The position numbers and the translations under genes were made by a program. A stretch of 64,000 nucleotides of DNA from Micromonospora sp. HK10 (GTDB lineage: Bacteria > Actinomycetota > Actinomycetes > Mycobacteriales > Micromonosporaceae), in contig NZ_KQ058727.1 in assembly GCF_000982955.1 (NCBI RefSeq), positions 1 to 64,000 on the forward strand, given 5' to 3'. Of this stretch, positions 1-8,383 are shown in pieces. The notes under the pieces are model-generated. The model was not told where the DNA came from and searched no databases. It saw nothing but the letters and a program-made list of their open reading frames with translations. Positions within the stretch are counted from its first letter, which is position 1. Each line of letters starts with the position of its first letter.

Positions 1-304
1 GGCGGCCGCGGCGGGGGGCGGCCCGGGCCGGGGCGCGCGGGTCGTCCAGCCGGCCCGCCCGACCGCGGACACGGACTGGGCCGGCGAGCCGCCCTACGAC
101 CCGGACTTCGACGGACCGATCCGGCCGGGCGCCCGCCCGGCCGTGCCGGCCGCCCCGGCGTACGAGGGGTTCGACCCGGGCGACGAGCCGCTGGACGACG
201 TGATCGACGAGCGGACCGCCCGGCAGTCCAGCGAGGAGCAGGCGGTCCAGCTGCTCCGCGAGACGTTCGGCGCCGAGAGGATCGACGAGGTCGACGCGCG
301 CTGA
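1..304 (+). CDS. dnaX: DNA polymerase III gamma/tau subunit, C-terminal end (partial)
   Basis: Last ~100 codons of a gene that begins upstream of the window. The visible part is a Gly/Pro/Ala/Asp-rich, probably disordered linker followed by an acidic stretch and a short helix around AVQLLRETFGAERIDEV before the TGA at 302-304. Actinobacterial DnaX (clamp-loader ATPase of the replicase) ends in this way after a long low-complexity tail. The assignment rests mainly on position: ybaB/ebfC and recR follow at once, the widespread dnaX-ybaB-recR arrangement. The ATPase domain is outside the window, so no catalytic motif can be checked. Confidence 0.75.
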   Translation, partial: AAAAGGGPGRGARVVQPARPTADTDWAGEPPYDPDFDGPIRPGARPAVPAAPAYEGFDPGDEPLDDVIDERTARQSSEEQAVQLLRETFGAERIDEVDAR

Positions 305-343
305 GCGCGCGTCGACCGCCGAGGAGCTGTGCCGCCGCCCGAC

Positions 344-349
344 TAGGCT
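344..349 (+). promoter_or_regulatory. candidate -10 box TAGGCT for ybaB-recR
   Basis: TAGGCT fits the actinobacterial TANNNT -10 pattern and lies 39 bases before the ybaB start, with a GAAGGAG ribosome site between. No good -35 is visible. It would give ybaB-recR a promoter of their own in addition to read-through from dnaX. Confidence 0.4.
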
Positions 350-388
350 GGGCGCGGCCGACCCGACGACTGTGAGAAGGAGCCATCC

Positions 389-721
389 GTGCGCCCAGGT
401 GGACAGCCGAACATGCAGCAGATGCTGAAGCAGGCGCAGAAGATGCAGCAGCAGATCACCAAGGCCCAGGCCGAGCTGGCCGAGGCGGAGCTGACCGGCA
501 CCGCCGGCGGCGGGCTGGTCACCGCGACCGTGTCCGGGAACGGTGAGATCAAGAGCATCAAGATCGACCCCAAGGCGGTCGACCCGGAGGACGTGGAGAC
601 CCTGGAGGACCTGGTCGTCGCGGCCCTGCACAACGCCGCCGAGGCGGCCCGGGAGCTGACCGAGCAGAAGATGGGTCCGGTCGCCGGCGGGATGGGCGGC
701 CTCGGCCTGCCCGGGTTCTGA
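389..721 (+). CDS. YbaB/EbfC family nucleoid-associated protein
   Basis: Small DNA-binding protein (110 aa) of the YbaB/EbfC family, which forms dimers and coats DNA, commonly encoded between dnaX and recR. The protein has the family layout: Met/Gln-rich amphipathic N-terminal helix ([15 protein letters not shown]), a central beta region ([19 protein letters not shown]) and a C-terminal helix with Gly/Met-rich tail. The GTG start at 389 is preferred because GAAGGAG lies about 8 bases upstream; an in-frame ATG at 413 is the alternative. It ends 7 bases before recR, so the two are almost certainly co-transcribed. Confidence 0.9.
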   Translation: MRPGGQPNMQQMLKQAQKMQQQITKAQAELAEAELTGTAGGGLVTATVSGNGEIKSIKIDPKAVDPEDVETLEDLVVAALHNAAEAARELTEQKMGPVAGGMGGLGLPGF

Positions 722-728
722 GCGGCAG

Positions 729-1322
729 ATGTACGAGGGTGCCATTCAGGACCTGATCGACGAGCTGGGTCGGCTGCCGGGCGTCGGCCCGAAGAGCGCC
801 CAGCGGATCGCCTTCCACGTGCTGTCGGCGGATCCGGCGGACGTGAACCGGCTGGCCGGTGCGCTGCGCAAGGTCAAGGAGCTGGTGCGGTTCTGCACCA
901 CCTGCTACAACGTGGCCGAGTCGGAGCAGTGCCGGATCTGCCGCGACCCGCGCCGTACCGACGAGGTGCTCTGCGTGGTCGAGGAGCCGAAGGACGTGGT
1001 GGCGATCGAGCGGACCGGCGAGTTCCGCGGGCGCTACCACGTACTCGGCGGGGCGATCAATCCGTTGGAGGGGATCGGCCCGGACAGCCTGCGGATCCGG
1101 GAACTGATGACCCGGCTCGGCGGAGGCTCCGTGCGCGAGCTGATCCTGGCCACCGACCCGAACACCGAGGGCGAGGCGACCGCGACGTACCTGGCGTTGA
1201 TGGTCAAGCCGATGGGGATCGCGGTGACCCGGCTGGCCAGCGGCCTACCCGTCGGCGGCGACCTCGAGTACGCCGACGAGATCACCCTGGGCCGCGCGTT
1301 CGAGGGCCGGCGGGCCGTCTGA
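729..1322 (+). CDS. recR: Recombination mediator RecR
   Basis: RecR (197 aa, the usual length), the RecF-pathway partner of RecO that helps load RecA at single-stranded gaps. Visible features in order: helix-hairpin-helix [20 protein letters not shown] (13-32), a four-Cys zinc finger (Cys56, 59, 68, 71), and a Toprim fold starting at LCVVEEPKD with the acidic [13 protein letters not shown] motif. The ATG at 729 follows ybaB after 7 bases. It is the last gene of the dnaX-ybaB-recR group; after it comes a 500-base gap with repeats. Confidence 0.97.
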   Translation: MYEGAIQDLIDELGRLPGVGPKSAQRIAFHVLSADPADVNRLAGALRKVKELVRFCTTCYNVAESEQCRICRDPRRTDEVLCVVEEPKDVVAIERTGEFRGRYHVLGGAINPLEGIGPDSLRIRELMTRLGGGSVRELILATDPNTEGEATATYLALMVKPMGIAVTRLASGLPVGGDLEYADEITLGRAFEGRRAV

Positions 1323-1825
1323 CCGTCGGCGGCGGTGCCGGGACGGTGCCGGTCGGGCCGGTGGCCCGACGACGCCTTCCCGGCGCCGGCGCACCACGCT
1401 GACCACCCGGGCCGGCCCTGGGCGGACGTCCGGAGGCTTCCGCGATGTGGGCGGGCCGCCCGGGGTATCCCCGACGTGGGCGGACGCCCGGAGGCTTCCG
1501 CGGTGTGGGCGGGCCGCCCGAGGTATCCGCGACGTGGGCGGGCGCCCGGAGGTACCGCGATGTGGGACGAGTGTGGTTCGCCACGCGCCCTCCGGCCGCT
1601 CGGCATGCTGCCCGCTTTGCGGTGATCCGTCCAATCCCACCATCTGCTCATGGCTGTGACAGTCCTGTTTGTCGGAAGATCGGATGCTGTCAGACCCGGC
1701 CGCTTGGTGTCGGCTTGATAGCGATTGCCTAACGGGCGTTCCGCTTCTGTGTGTCGTGTCATAGCCTCCCGCACACGGACTGAGTCACAGCTCGGCGTGG
1801 GATACGTGCATGACAGAGGTGAGAG
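1323..1825. other. 503-base non-coding interval upstream of the ABC importer
   Basis: No credible gene on either strand. The first half is extremely GC-rich and carries the tandem repeat at 1419-1571. The second half (about 1620-1825) is distinctly less GC-rich and should hold the promoter of the importer operon; TTGATA at 1715-1720 resembles a -35 box but has no convincing -10 partner, so no promoter is called. A purine-rich AGAGGTGAGAG precedes the ATG at 1826. Confidence 0.6.
1419..1571. repeat. 58-bp tandem repeat built from ~29-bp half units
   Basis: GGAGGCTTCCGCG begins at 1432 and recurs at 1490, and GGAGGTACCGCG begins at 1548, a constant spacing of 58 bases. Each unit holds two related halves: a 30-base one containing TGTGGGCGGGCCGCCC and a 28-base one containing CGTGGGCGGACGCCC. 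About five half units are present, diverged at a few positions. All six frames stay open through much of it, which produces long spurious reading frames. Confidence 0.85.
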
Positions 1826-3496
1826 ATGCAGGCGAGCAGGCTTAAAGCGGCCGTGGCCCTTGCGGCCGCTGCCGCTCTGGCGGTCGGGGCGTCCGGCTGT
1901 GCCAAGAGCGAGCGCGACGAGGGCAGCGGTGGGGCCAAGACCGGCGGCACCTTCGTCTTCGCGGGCGCCGGTAACCCCAAGAACTTCGACCCGATCTTCA
2001 ACGACGACGGAGAGTCGTTCCGGCCGATCCGGCAGATGTACGACACCCTCGTGCAGAACAAGCCGGGCACGGCCGATCTGCAGGGCGCGCTGGCGGAGAG
2101 CTGGGAGCACGACCCCGACGGCAAGGTCTGGACCTTCCACCTGCGCAAGGGCGTGAAGTTCCACGACGGCACCGATTTCAACGCCGCCGCGGTCTGCTTC
2201 AACTTCGACCGCTGGTTCAACATGAAGGGCGCCGCCGCCCAGTCGCAGATGATCTACTACTCGGACGTCTTCGGCGGTTTCGCCAAGAACGAGGCCGAGG
2301 GTGTCGGCGAGCCGGTCTACAACAAGTGTGAGGCGAAGGACGACGGCACCGCCGTCGTCACGATGAACCGGTACAAGGGCGCCTTCCCCGGCGCGTTCGC
2401 GCTGACCGCGCTCTCGATCGCGAGCCCCGAGGCGCTGAAGAAGTACGACGCCGACACGGTGAAGCAGAACGGCGACTCGTTCGAGTACAGCGCGTTCGCC
2501 AACGAGCACCCGGTGGGCACCGGCCCGTTCAAGTACGCCGGATGGGACAAGGCCAAGGGTGAGATCACCCTGGAGCGGAACCCCGACTACTGGGGCGAGA
2601 AGGCCAAGGTCGACAAGCTCGTCATCAAGATCATCGAGGACGAGAACACCCGCAAGCAGGAGCTGCGCGCCGGCACCGTCCAGGGCATCGACTTCCCGGC
2701 CCCGGCCGACCGCAAGGCGCTCTCGGGCGAGGGCTTCCAGGTCCTCGACCGCCCGGCGTTCAACATCCTCTACCTCGGCTTCAACCAGAAGAACCCGAAG
2801 CTGAAGGACCTGCGGGTGCGCCAGGCCATCGCCTACGCCCTCAACCGCCAGCAGCTCGTGCAGACCAAGGGCCCGGGTGGCACCAAGGTCGCCGACGAGT
2901 TCATGCCGGACACCGTGCTCGGCTACGCCCAGGACGTGCAGAAGTACGAGTACAACCCGGACAAGGCCAAGCAGCTGCTCAAGGAGGCCGGGGTCAGCAA
3001 CCTGACCTTGAACTTCTACTACCCGACCGACGTGTCCCGGCCGTACATGCCGAACCCGCAGGAGATCTTCACCGTCCTGGCCAACGACCTCCAGGCCGTG
3101 GGCATCAAGGTCAACGGTGTGGCCCGCCCGTGGAACGGTGGCTACAAGGACGACGTGCAGCAGTTCGGCAAGCACGACCTGCACATCCTCGGCTGGACCG
3201 GTGACTACAACGACCCGGGCAACTTCGTCGGCACGTTCTTCGGCCGCAGCAAGGTCGAGTTCGGCGACCAGTCCATGACCGAGATGTTCGACGCCATCAC
3301 CAAGGCCGACGCCACCGTCGACGAGGCCGGCAAGAAGGCCGCGTGGGAGCAGGTCAACCGCGACATCGCCGCCAAGTGGCTGCCGGCCGTGCCGGTCTGG
3401 CACGCCCCGCCGGCCATCGTGGTCACCAAGGACGTCAAGGGTCTGGTCGCCAGCCCGCTGACGGACGAGCGGTTCAACACCGTCAGCGTCGGCTGA
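1826..3496 (+). CDS. ABC importer substrate-binding lipoprotein (SBP_bac_5, oligopeptide type)
   Basis: Extracellular solute receptor (556 aa) of a Dpp/Opp-type importer. Residues 1-25 form a lipoprotein signal with lipobox ending GASGC (Cys25), so it is probably tethered to the outer face of the membrane. The mature part has the cluster-C SBP signatures: GGTFVFAGAGNPKNFDP near the start, LAESWEHDPDGKVWTFHLRK, a lobe containing NPDYWGEKAKVDKLV, and LRVRQAIAYALNRQQL. It is the first gene of a five-gene operon with two permeases and two ATPases. Peptides are the most likely cargo, but this family also binds nickel, opines and sugars, so the ligand is open. A hairpin downstream may raise its expression over the permeases. 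Confidence 0.92.
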   Translation: MQASRLKAAVALAAAAALAVGASGCAKSERDEGSGGAKTGGTFVFAGAGNPKNFDPIFNDDGESFRPIRQMYDTLVQNKPGTADLQGALAESWEHDPDGKVWTFHLRKGVKFHDGTDFNAAAVCFNFDRWFNMKGAAAQSQMIYYSDVFGGFAKNEAEGVGEPVYNKCEAKDDGTAVVTMNRYKGAFPGAFALTALSIASPEALKKYDADTVKQNGDSFEYSAFANEHPVGTGPFKYAGWDKAKGEITLERNPDYWGEKAKVDKLVIKIIEDENTRKQELRAGTVQGIDFPAPADRKALSGEGFQVLDRPAFNILYLGFNQKNPKLKDLRVRQAIAYALNRQQLVQTKGPGGTKVADEFMPDTVLGYAQDVQKYEYNPDKAKQLLKEAGVSNLTLNFYYPTDVSRPYMPNPQEIFTVLANDLQAVGIKVNGVARPWNGGYKDDVQQFGKHDLHILGWTGDYNDPGNFVGTFFGRSKVEFGDQSMTEMFDAITKADATVDEAGKKAAWEQVNRDIAAKWLPAVPVWHAPPAIVVTKDVKGLVASPLTDERFNTVSVG

Positions 3497-3523
3497 GGAC
3501 GCCTGATCCGCTGACGCGACACG

Positions 3524-3564
3524 GAATCGGCCCGGGCTGGGCTTACCCCCGCCCGGGCCGATTC
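3524..3564 (+). terminator. intra-operon hairpin between receptor and permease genes
   Basis: Perfect 14-bp inverted repeat GAATCGGCCCGGGC / GCCCGGGCCGATTC with a 13-base loop, no T tract. Its place after the receptor gene suggests partial termination or mRNA 3'-end protection, a common way to make more receptor than permease. The role is inferred. Confidence 0.65.
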
Positions 3565-3594
3565 GGCGGCTACCGAGAATCTGGTGTGTGAAAG

Positions 3595-4602
3595 ATGTTG
3601 CGAGTCATAGTCCGCCGCCTGCTACAGCTGGTGGTGACCCTGATAGGGCTGTCCGCGCTGGTCTTCGTCTGGCTGCGGAACCTGCCGGGCGGGCCGATCG
3701 AGGCGCTGCTCGGTGAGCGGGCCACCCCGGAACGGCGGGCCCTGCTGATCAAGGCGCTCGGCTACGACCAGCCGATCCTGGTGCAGTACGCCAAGTTCAT
3801 GCAGCGGCTGCTGACCGGCGACTTCGGTAACTCGATCCGGAGCGGCGATCCGGTCACCGAGGTGATCGGCCGCGCCTTTCCGGCCACCATCGAGCTGGCC
3901 GCGGCCGCCATGGTCATCGCGATCGGGCTCGGCGTGCCGCTCGGCTACCTGGCCGCCCGGCACCGCGGCCGGCTACTCGACAACATGAGCATCGCCGGCA
4001 CCCTGCTCGGCATCTCGATTCCGATCTTCTTCCTGGGCTACCTGCTCAAGGACGTCTTCACCCAGAACATCCACTGGTTCCCGCCCTCGGGCCGGATGAG
4101 CACCGGCGTGGACAACACCGAGATCACCGGCTTCTTCGTCCTCGACGGTCTGCTCACGCGGGAGTTCGACGCCACCGCGGACGCGCTCTGGCACCTGGTC
4201 CTGCCGGCGCTCACCCTGGCCACCATCCCGCTGGCGGTGATCGTCCGGATCACCCGGGCCAGCGTGCTCGACGTGCTCAACGAGGACTTCGTCCGCACGG
4301 CCGAGGCGAAGGGCCTGCGGCACAAGACCATCCGGGGCCGGCACATCCTGCGCAACGCCCTGCTGCCGGTGGTCACCACCATCGGCCTGCAGACCGGCGC
4401 GCTGCTCTCCGGCGCGGTGCTCACCGAGCGGGTCTACAACTGGGGTGGCCTCGGTACGTTGATCTACAACTCGATCAGCGGCGGCCGGGACTACCCGGTG
4501 CTCCAGGCGCTGATCCTGCTGGCCGCGCTGGTCTTCGTGCTGGTCAACCTCCTGGTCGACCTCTCCTACGCCTTCATCGACCCGAGGGTGCGTGTGCGAT
4601 GA
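3595..4602 (+). CDS. ABC importer permease, DppB/OppB type
   Basis: First membrane subunit (335 aa) of the importer. It shows the DppB pattern: an N-terminal anchor helix (LVVTLIGLSALVFVWL), a periplasmic loop, then five more hydrophobic segments. The EAA loop that docks to the ATPase is visible as EAKGLRHKTIRGRHILRNAL (about 238-257). It ends in YAFIDPRVR, a conserved family end. The start ATG lies 31 bases after the hairpin. Its last codons overlap the next permease by 4 bases (ATGA), implying translational coupling. Confidence 0.93.
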   Translation: MLRVIVRRLLQLVVTLIGLSALVFVWLRNLPGGPIEALLGERATPERRALLIKALGYDQPILVQYAKFMQRLLTGDFGNSIRSGDPVTEVIGRAFPATIELAAAAMVIAIGLGVPLGYLAARHRGRLLDNMSIAGTLLGISIPIFFLGYLLKDVFTQNIHWFPPSGRMSTGVDNTEITGFFVLDGLLTREFDATADALWHLVLPALTLATIPLAVIVRITRASVLDVLNEDFVRTAEAKGLRHKTIRGRHILRNALLPVVTTIGLQTGALLSGAVLTERVYNWGGLGTLIYNSISGGRDYPVLQALILLAALVFVLVNLLVDLSYAFIDPRVRVR

Positions 4603-5639
4603 GTGATCCGATCACCCGGCCCACGGCGAGCCCGCAACGCGAGAGCGTGGACCCCTCCGCCGTCGAGGAGAAGCGCGAGGGCATCCTGCCGCCCGGCCTC
4701 GACCGGCTCGGCGAGCGCAAGCGCGCCCGGTTGGAGCAGCTCGCCCAGGCCACCGCCGACAAGGGTGGCGTGAGCCTGGTCCGGGACGCGTTCCGCCGGC
4801 TGCGGCGCAACCCGACGGCGATCTTCGGCGCGTCCATCGTGGCGCTGTTCATCCTGGTGGCGATCTTCGCACCGCTGCTCGCGCCGCACGACCCCGCGCA
4901 GCGCTTCGACGAGCTGACGAAGAACCTCACCGTTGACAACATCCCCGGGGCCAGCAGCGAGTTCCCGTTGGGCTCCGACCCGCTCGGCCGGGACTTCCTG
5001 TCCCGCATGATCCACGGAAGCCGGCAGACCCTGTTCGTCGGCGTGCTCGCCACGTTCATCGGGCTGGCCCTGGGCGTGCTGGTCGGCGCGATCGCCGGTG
5101 CCTTCGGCGGTTGGGTCGACAACATCCTGATGCGCTTCACCGACGTGATGCTGGCGCTGCCGGCCCTGCTGCTGGCGATCAGCCTGGTGGCCATGGCCAG
5201 CCGGTCCAGCCAGTGGACGGTCATCATCGCGGTGGCCATCGTCAACGTGCCGATCTTCGCCCGGCTGCTGCGCGGTTCGATGCTTGCGCAACGGGAGAGC
5301 GACCACGTGCTGGCCGCCCGGGCGCTCGGCGTCAAGCAGGGGTCGATCGTGCTCCGGCACATGCTGCCCAATGCGATGACCGCGGTGATCGTGCAGGCCA
5401 CGCTGACCCTCTCCACCGCGATCCTGGAGGCGGCGTCGCTCTCCTTCCTCGGCCTCGGTGACCCCGACATCAACCGCGCCGAGTGGGGCCTGATGCTCGG
5501 CGTGGACGGTCAGCGCTACTTCGAGGTCCGCCCCGAGCTGGCCTACTACCCGGCGGTCGCGATCATCATCGTCGCGCTCGGCTTCACCCTGCTGGGCGAG
5601 GGGATGCGCGAGGCGATCGACCCGAAGAGCCGGCGGTGA
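4599..5639 (+). CDS. ABC importer permease, DppC/OppC type
   Basis: Second membrane subunit (346 aa). It has a long cytoplasmic N-terminus (about 75 residues, charged) before the first helix (ATIFGASIVALFILVAIFAP), then the typical DppC block LGSDPLGRDFLSRMIHGSRQ and four or five further helices. The EAA-type coupling loop is AARALGVKQGSIVLRHMLPN. It overlaps the preceding permease by 4 bases and is followed after 55 bases by the first ATPase. It forms the heteromeric channel with the DppB-type subunit. Family assignment is firm; substrate is not known. Confidence 0.93.
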   Translation: MSDPITRPTASPQRESVDPSAVEEKREGILPPGLDRLGERKRARLEQLAQATADKGGVSLVRDAFRRLRRNPTAIFGASIVALFILVAIFAPLLAPHDPAQRFDELTKNLTVDNIPGASSEFPLGSDPLGRDFLSRMIHGSRQTLFVGVLATFIGLALGVLVGAIAGAFGGWVDNILMRFTDVMLALPALLLAISLVAMASRSSQWTVIIAVAIVNVPIFARLLRGSMLAQRESDHVLAARALGVKQGSIVLRHMLPNAMTAVIVQATLTLSTAILEAASLSFLGLGDPDINRAEWGLMLGVDGQRYFEVRPELAYYPAVAIIIVALGFTLLGEGMREAIDPKSRR

Positions 5640-5694
5640 CGGCGATGCGGCGGACCAGCACGGCCGGCCCCGGCCGGCGAGAGGACGTGACCCG

Positions 5695-6681
5695 ATGAGC
5701 CTGCTCGACGTACGTGACCTGACCGTGGTGTTCCAGCGCCGTGGCGAGCGGCCGTTCACCGCGGTCGACAAGGTCAGCTTCAGCGTGGAGCCGGGGCAGA
5801 CCGTGGGCCTGGTCGGCGAGTCCGGCTGTGGCAAGAGCGTGACCAGCCTGGCGATCATGGGCCTGCTGCCCAGGCGCGGCAACAAGGTCACCGGCGAGGT
5901 CAACTTCGACGGCACCGACCTGCTGAAGCTGCGCCCGGACGACCTGCGGGACCGGCGCGGCCGGGACATCGGCATGATCTTCCAGGACCCGCTCTCCTCG
6001 CTGAACCCGGTCGTGCCGATCGGCATCCAGGTGGCCGAGGTGCTGGAACGGCACCGGGGCATGGACCGCAAGGCGGCCCTGAAGGAGGCCCGGGAACTGC
6101 TCGACGCCGTCGGCATCCCGGACCCGAACCGGCGGCTCAAGGAATACCCGCACCAGATCTCCGGCGGCATGCGGCAGCGGGCGCTGATCGCCATCGCGTT
6201 GGCCTGCAAGCCGCGGCTGCTGATCGCGGACGAGCCGACCACCGCCCTGGACGTGACCATCCAGGCGCAGATCCTCACCCTGCTCAAGCAGCTCGTCGAC
6301 GAGACCGGCACCGCGCTCATCATGATCACGCACGATCTGGGCGTGGTCGCCGGCCTCTGCGACACGGTCAACGTGCTCTACGGCGGCAAGGTGGTGGAGC
6401 GGGCGGCCCGGCACGAGCTGTTCGCCCGGCCGCGGCACCCGTACACGCACGGGCTGCTGAGTTCGGTGCCTCGGCTGGACTCGCCCCGGGGCGAGCGGCT
6501 GCACGCCATCCGTGGCTCGGTGGCCGACAACATCCCCTGGGGCGAGGGGTGTGCCTTCGCGCCGCGCTGCGACAACGTCGTGGACGCCTGCCTGGAGGGC
6601 ACCCCGCCGCTGGAGCCCACCGCGACCGGCGGCGACCTGCGCTGCAACAACCCCGTTTCCGAGGAGGTGGCGGTCCCGTGA
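5695..6681 (+). CDS. ABC importer ATPase, DppD/OppD type
   Basis: Cytoplasmic nucleotide-binding subunit (328 aa). Walker [10 protein letters not shown]-loop in [12 protein letters not shown], signature [15 protein letters not shown], Walker [13 protein letters not shown] and switch His in ITHDLGVV are all intact. The C-terminal oligopeptide-transporter extension is present with spaced cysteines ([17 protein letters not shown]), as in DppD/OppD proteins where they can bind an iron-sulfur cluster. Start is ATG at 5695; the stop overlaps the GTG of the next ATPase by 4 bases. It works as a heterodimer with that protein. Confidence 0.95.
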   Translation: MSLLDVRDLTVVFQRRGERPFTAVDKVSFSVEPGQTVGLVGESGCGKSVTSLAIMGLLPRRGNKVTGEVNFDGTDLLKLRPDDLRDRRGRDIGMIFQDPLSSLNPVVPIGIQVAEVLERHRGMDRKAALKEARELLDAVGIPDPNRRLKEYPHQISGGMRQRALIAIALACKPRLLIADEPTTALDVTIQAQILTLLKQLVDETGTALIMITHDLGVVAGLCDTVNVLYGGKVVERAARHELFARPRHPYTHGLLSSVPRLDSPRGERLHAIRGSVADNIPWGEGCAFAPRCDNVVDACLEGTPPLEPTATGGDLRCNNPVSEEVAVP

Positions 6682-7784
6682 CCGAGTCGACCGAGCGGAC
6701 CGGACCCCTGGTCGAACTGCGCGACGTCAAGGTCCACTTCCCGGTGAAGAGCGGGGTGCTCTTCGACCGGACGGTCGGCTACGTCTACGCCGTGGACGGC
6801 GTCTCCCTCTCGATCAACCGGGGCGAGACGTACGGGCTGGTGGGCGAGTCCGGCTGCGGCAAGTCCACGCTGGGCCGGGGCCTGCTGCGGCTGGTCGAGC
6901 CGACCGACGGCGAGATCGTCTTCGACGGCACGGACGTCCGGTCGCTCAAGGGCGAGTCGATGCGCAAGGCCCGCCGCCGGATGCAGATGATCTTCCAGGA
7001 CCCGCTGTCCAGTCTCGACCCCCGGCAGTCGGTGGAGTCGCTGCTGGTCGAGGGGCTCAAGGCGCACGGGCTGGCCGGCGACAAGGCGGCCACCGCCAAG
7101 CGGCTGCGGGACACCCTGGCCGCGGTCGGCCTGCCCGCCTCCGCGTTGAGCAAGTATCCGCACGAGTTCTCCGGCGGGCAGCGGCAGCGCATCGGCATCG
7201 CCCGGGCGCTGGTGCTCGACCCGGAACTGATCGTCGCCGACGAGCCGGTCTCCGCGCTGGACGTGTCGATCCAGGCCCAGGTGCTCAACCTGCTCGAGGA
7301 CATCCAGAACGATCGCGGCCTGACGTACCTGATCATCGCGCACGACCTCGCGGTGGTCCGGCACATCGCGGACACCGTCGGGGTGATGTACCTCGGTGGC
7401 CTGGTCGAGGAGGCGTCCAGCGACGACCTCTACCGGGAGCCGATGCACCCGTACACGAAGGCGCTGATGTCGGCGGTGCCGGTGCCGGACCCGCAGGTGG
7501 AGGACCGCCGCGAGCGGATCCTGCTCGCCGGCGACCTGCCCTCGCCGACGAACCCGCCGGCCGGCTGCCGGTTCCACACCCGGTGCCCGTGGGCCCAGCC
7601 GACCCGCTGCGCCGAGGAGCGGCCGGCGCTGCGCGAGGTGCTCGACGGCCACCGGGTCGCGTGCCACTACGCCGAGGACATCGCGGCCGGCCGGATCCGG
7701 CCGCACGAGGTCGAGCCGGAACTTGTCCGGCCGGACGACGGCGCCGCGCCGGGCGACACCGGTGAGCTGATCCCGACCCCGTGA
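6678..7784 (+). CDS. ABC importer ATPase, DppF/OppF type
   Basis: Second nucleotide-binding subunit (368 aa). Walker [10 protein letters not shown]-loop in [12 protein letters not shown], signature [15 protein letters not shown], Walker [13 protein letters not shown] and IAHDLAVV are intact, followed by the oligopeptide-transporter tail with [15 protein letters not shown]. An open frame extends upstream to 6549, but the GTG at 6678 is chosen because it forms a GTGA overlap with the preceding ATPase, has GAGGAGG just upstream, and begins the conserved region. Last gene of the operon; a strong hairpin follows. Confidence 0.94.
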   Translation: MTESTERTGPLVELRDVKVHFPVKSGVLFDRTVGYVYAVDGVSLSINRGETYGLVGESGCGKSTLGRGLLRLVEPTDGEIVFDGTDVRSLKGESMRKARRRMQMIFQDPLSSLDPRQSVESLLVEGLKAHGLAGDKAATAKRLRDTLAAVGLPASALSKYPHEFSGGQRQRIGIARALVLDPELIVADEPVSALDVSIQAQVLNLLEDIQNDRGLTYLIIAHDLAVVRHIADTVGVMYLGGLVEEASSDDLYREPMHPYTKALMSAVPVPDPQVEDRRERILLAGDLPSPTNPPAGCRFHTRCPWAQPTRCAEERPALREVLDGHRVACHYAEDIAAGRIRPHEVEPELVRPDDGAAPGDTGELIPTP

Positions 7785-7790
7785 CACCGC

Positions 7791-7827
7791 ACGAGGCCCC
7801 CTTCCCGAGCCGGGAAGGGGGCCTCGT
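7791..7827. terminator. strong bidirectional terminator hairpin
   Basis: Perfect 16-bp stem ACGAGGCCCCCTTCCC / GGGAAGGGGGCCTCGT with a 5-base loop, between the end of the importer operon and the end of the convergent gene at 7834. Confidence 0.85.
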
Positions 7828-7833
7828 CGTGGG

Positions 7834-8319
7834 TCAGCCCTCGGGGCGGTTCAGCAGGGCGACCGCGATGGTGTGCACCGCGTCCAGCCCGGCCGGGTCG
7901 GCCAGCGCCGCCTTCCCGCCGGTCACCACGTACCACTCGTCGGCGTCCTTGTACTGCACCCGCAGGACGACCTGCCCGTCGGCCCACTCGGTGCGCAGGG
8001 TGAGTTCCCCGGTCACCACGCCGACCTCGTCGGTCATCACGCCGCCCGGCCCGGCCGTGAGGTCGGTGCTCCGCTGCTGCGTCCCGCCGGCCGGCGGGGT
8101 CGTGTCGGCGGCCATGCCGGCGCCGGAGACGTCGGCCGGGGCGGCCGGCGCCCCGTCGGCCGTCATGCCGGCCGAGGTCGGGCCCGGCGGGGTCGCGCCG
8201 GCGGGCGCCGCCGCCTCCGCACCCGACGCGGGCGCGGTCGCCGCCGCCCCGCCCGCCGGGTCCGGCGCCTGCTCCGGTGCCGGCGTACCGCCGGACCCGG
8301 TCACCGCTTGCTCGCTCAT
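7834..8319 (-). CDS. hypothetical protein with disordered N-terminus
   Basis: 161 aa, not recognised. Residues 1 to about 95 are low-complexity (Ala, Pro, Thr, Gly; stretches such as PAGGAAATAPASGAEAAAP) and probably disordered. The last ~65 residues look folded: GVVTGELTLRTEWADGQV, then VLRVQYKDADEWYVVTGG and a short helix HTIAVALLNRPEG. No signal peptide or membrane segment. The start ATG (8319) is the first in the frame. It converges on the importer operon across the terminator and lies downstream of the HNH nuclease gene on the same strand, though the 64-base gap gives no proof of co-transcription. Confidence 0.75.
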   Translation of the reverse strand: MSEQAVTGSGGTPAPEQAPDPAGGAAATAPASGAEAAAPAGATPPGPTSAGMTADGAPAAPADVSGAGMAADTTPPAGGTQQRSTDLTAGPGGVMTDEVGVVTGELTLRTEWADGQVVLRVQYKDADEWYVVTGGKAALADPAGLDAVHTIAVALLNRPEG

Positions 8320-8383
8320 CCGGCTCCCTCGTTCCGCTCGCTGGCCGCCCCGCCGGTGCGGAGATCCGCTCGCCGGCGCCCGC

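Noticed and set aside
1419-1571. CRISPR array
   Set aside because: Half units are contiguous and mutually similar; there are no unique spacers and no cas genes.
1715-1743. sigma-70 promoter TTGATA for the importer operon
   Set aside because: No acceptable -10 at 16-18 bases; left uncalled.
1034-3403. 789-codon open frame on the minus strand opposite the importer receptor gene and the 58-bp repeat
   Set aside because: Composition follows the third-position bias of the sense gene, no family features, and it crosses recR and a repeat array.
6549-6677. N-terminal extension of the second importer ATPase from an earlier start
   Set aside because: It would overlap the previous gene by over 130 bases and lacks a ribosome site; the GTGA overlap start at 6678 explains the operon better.
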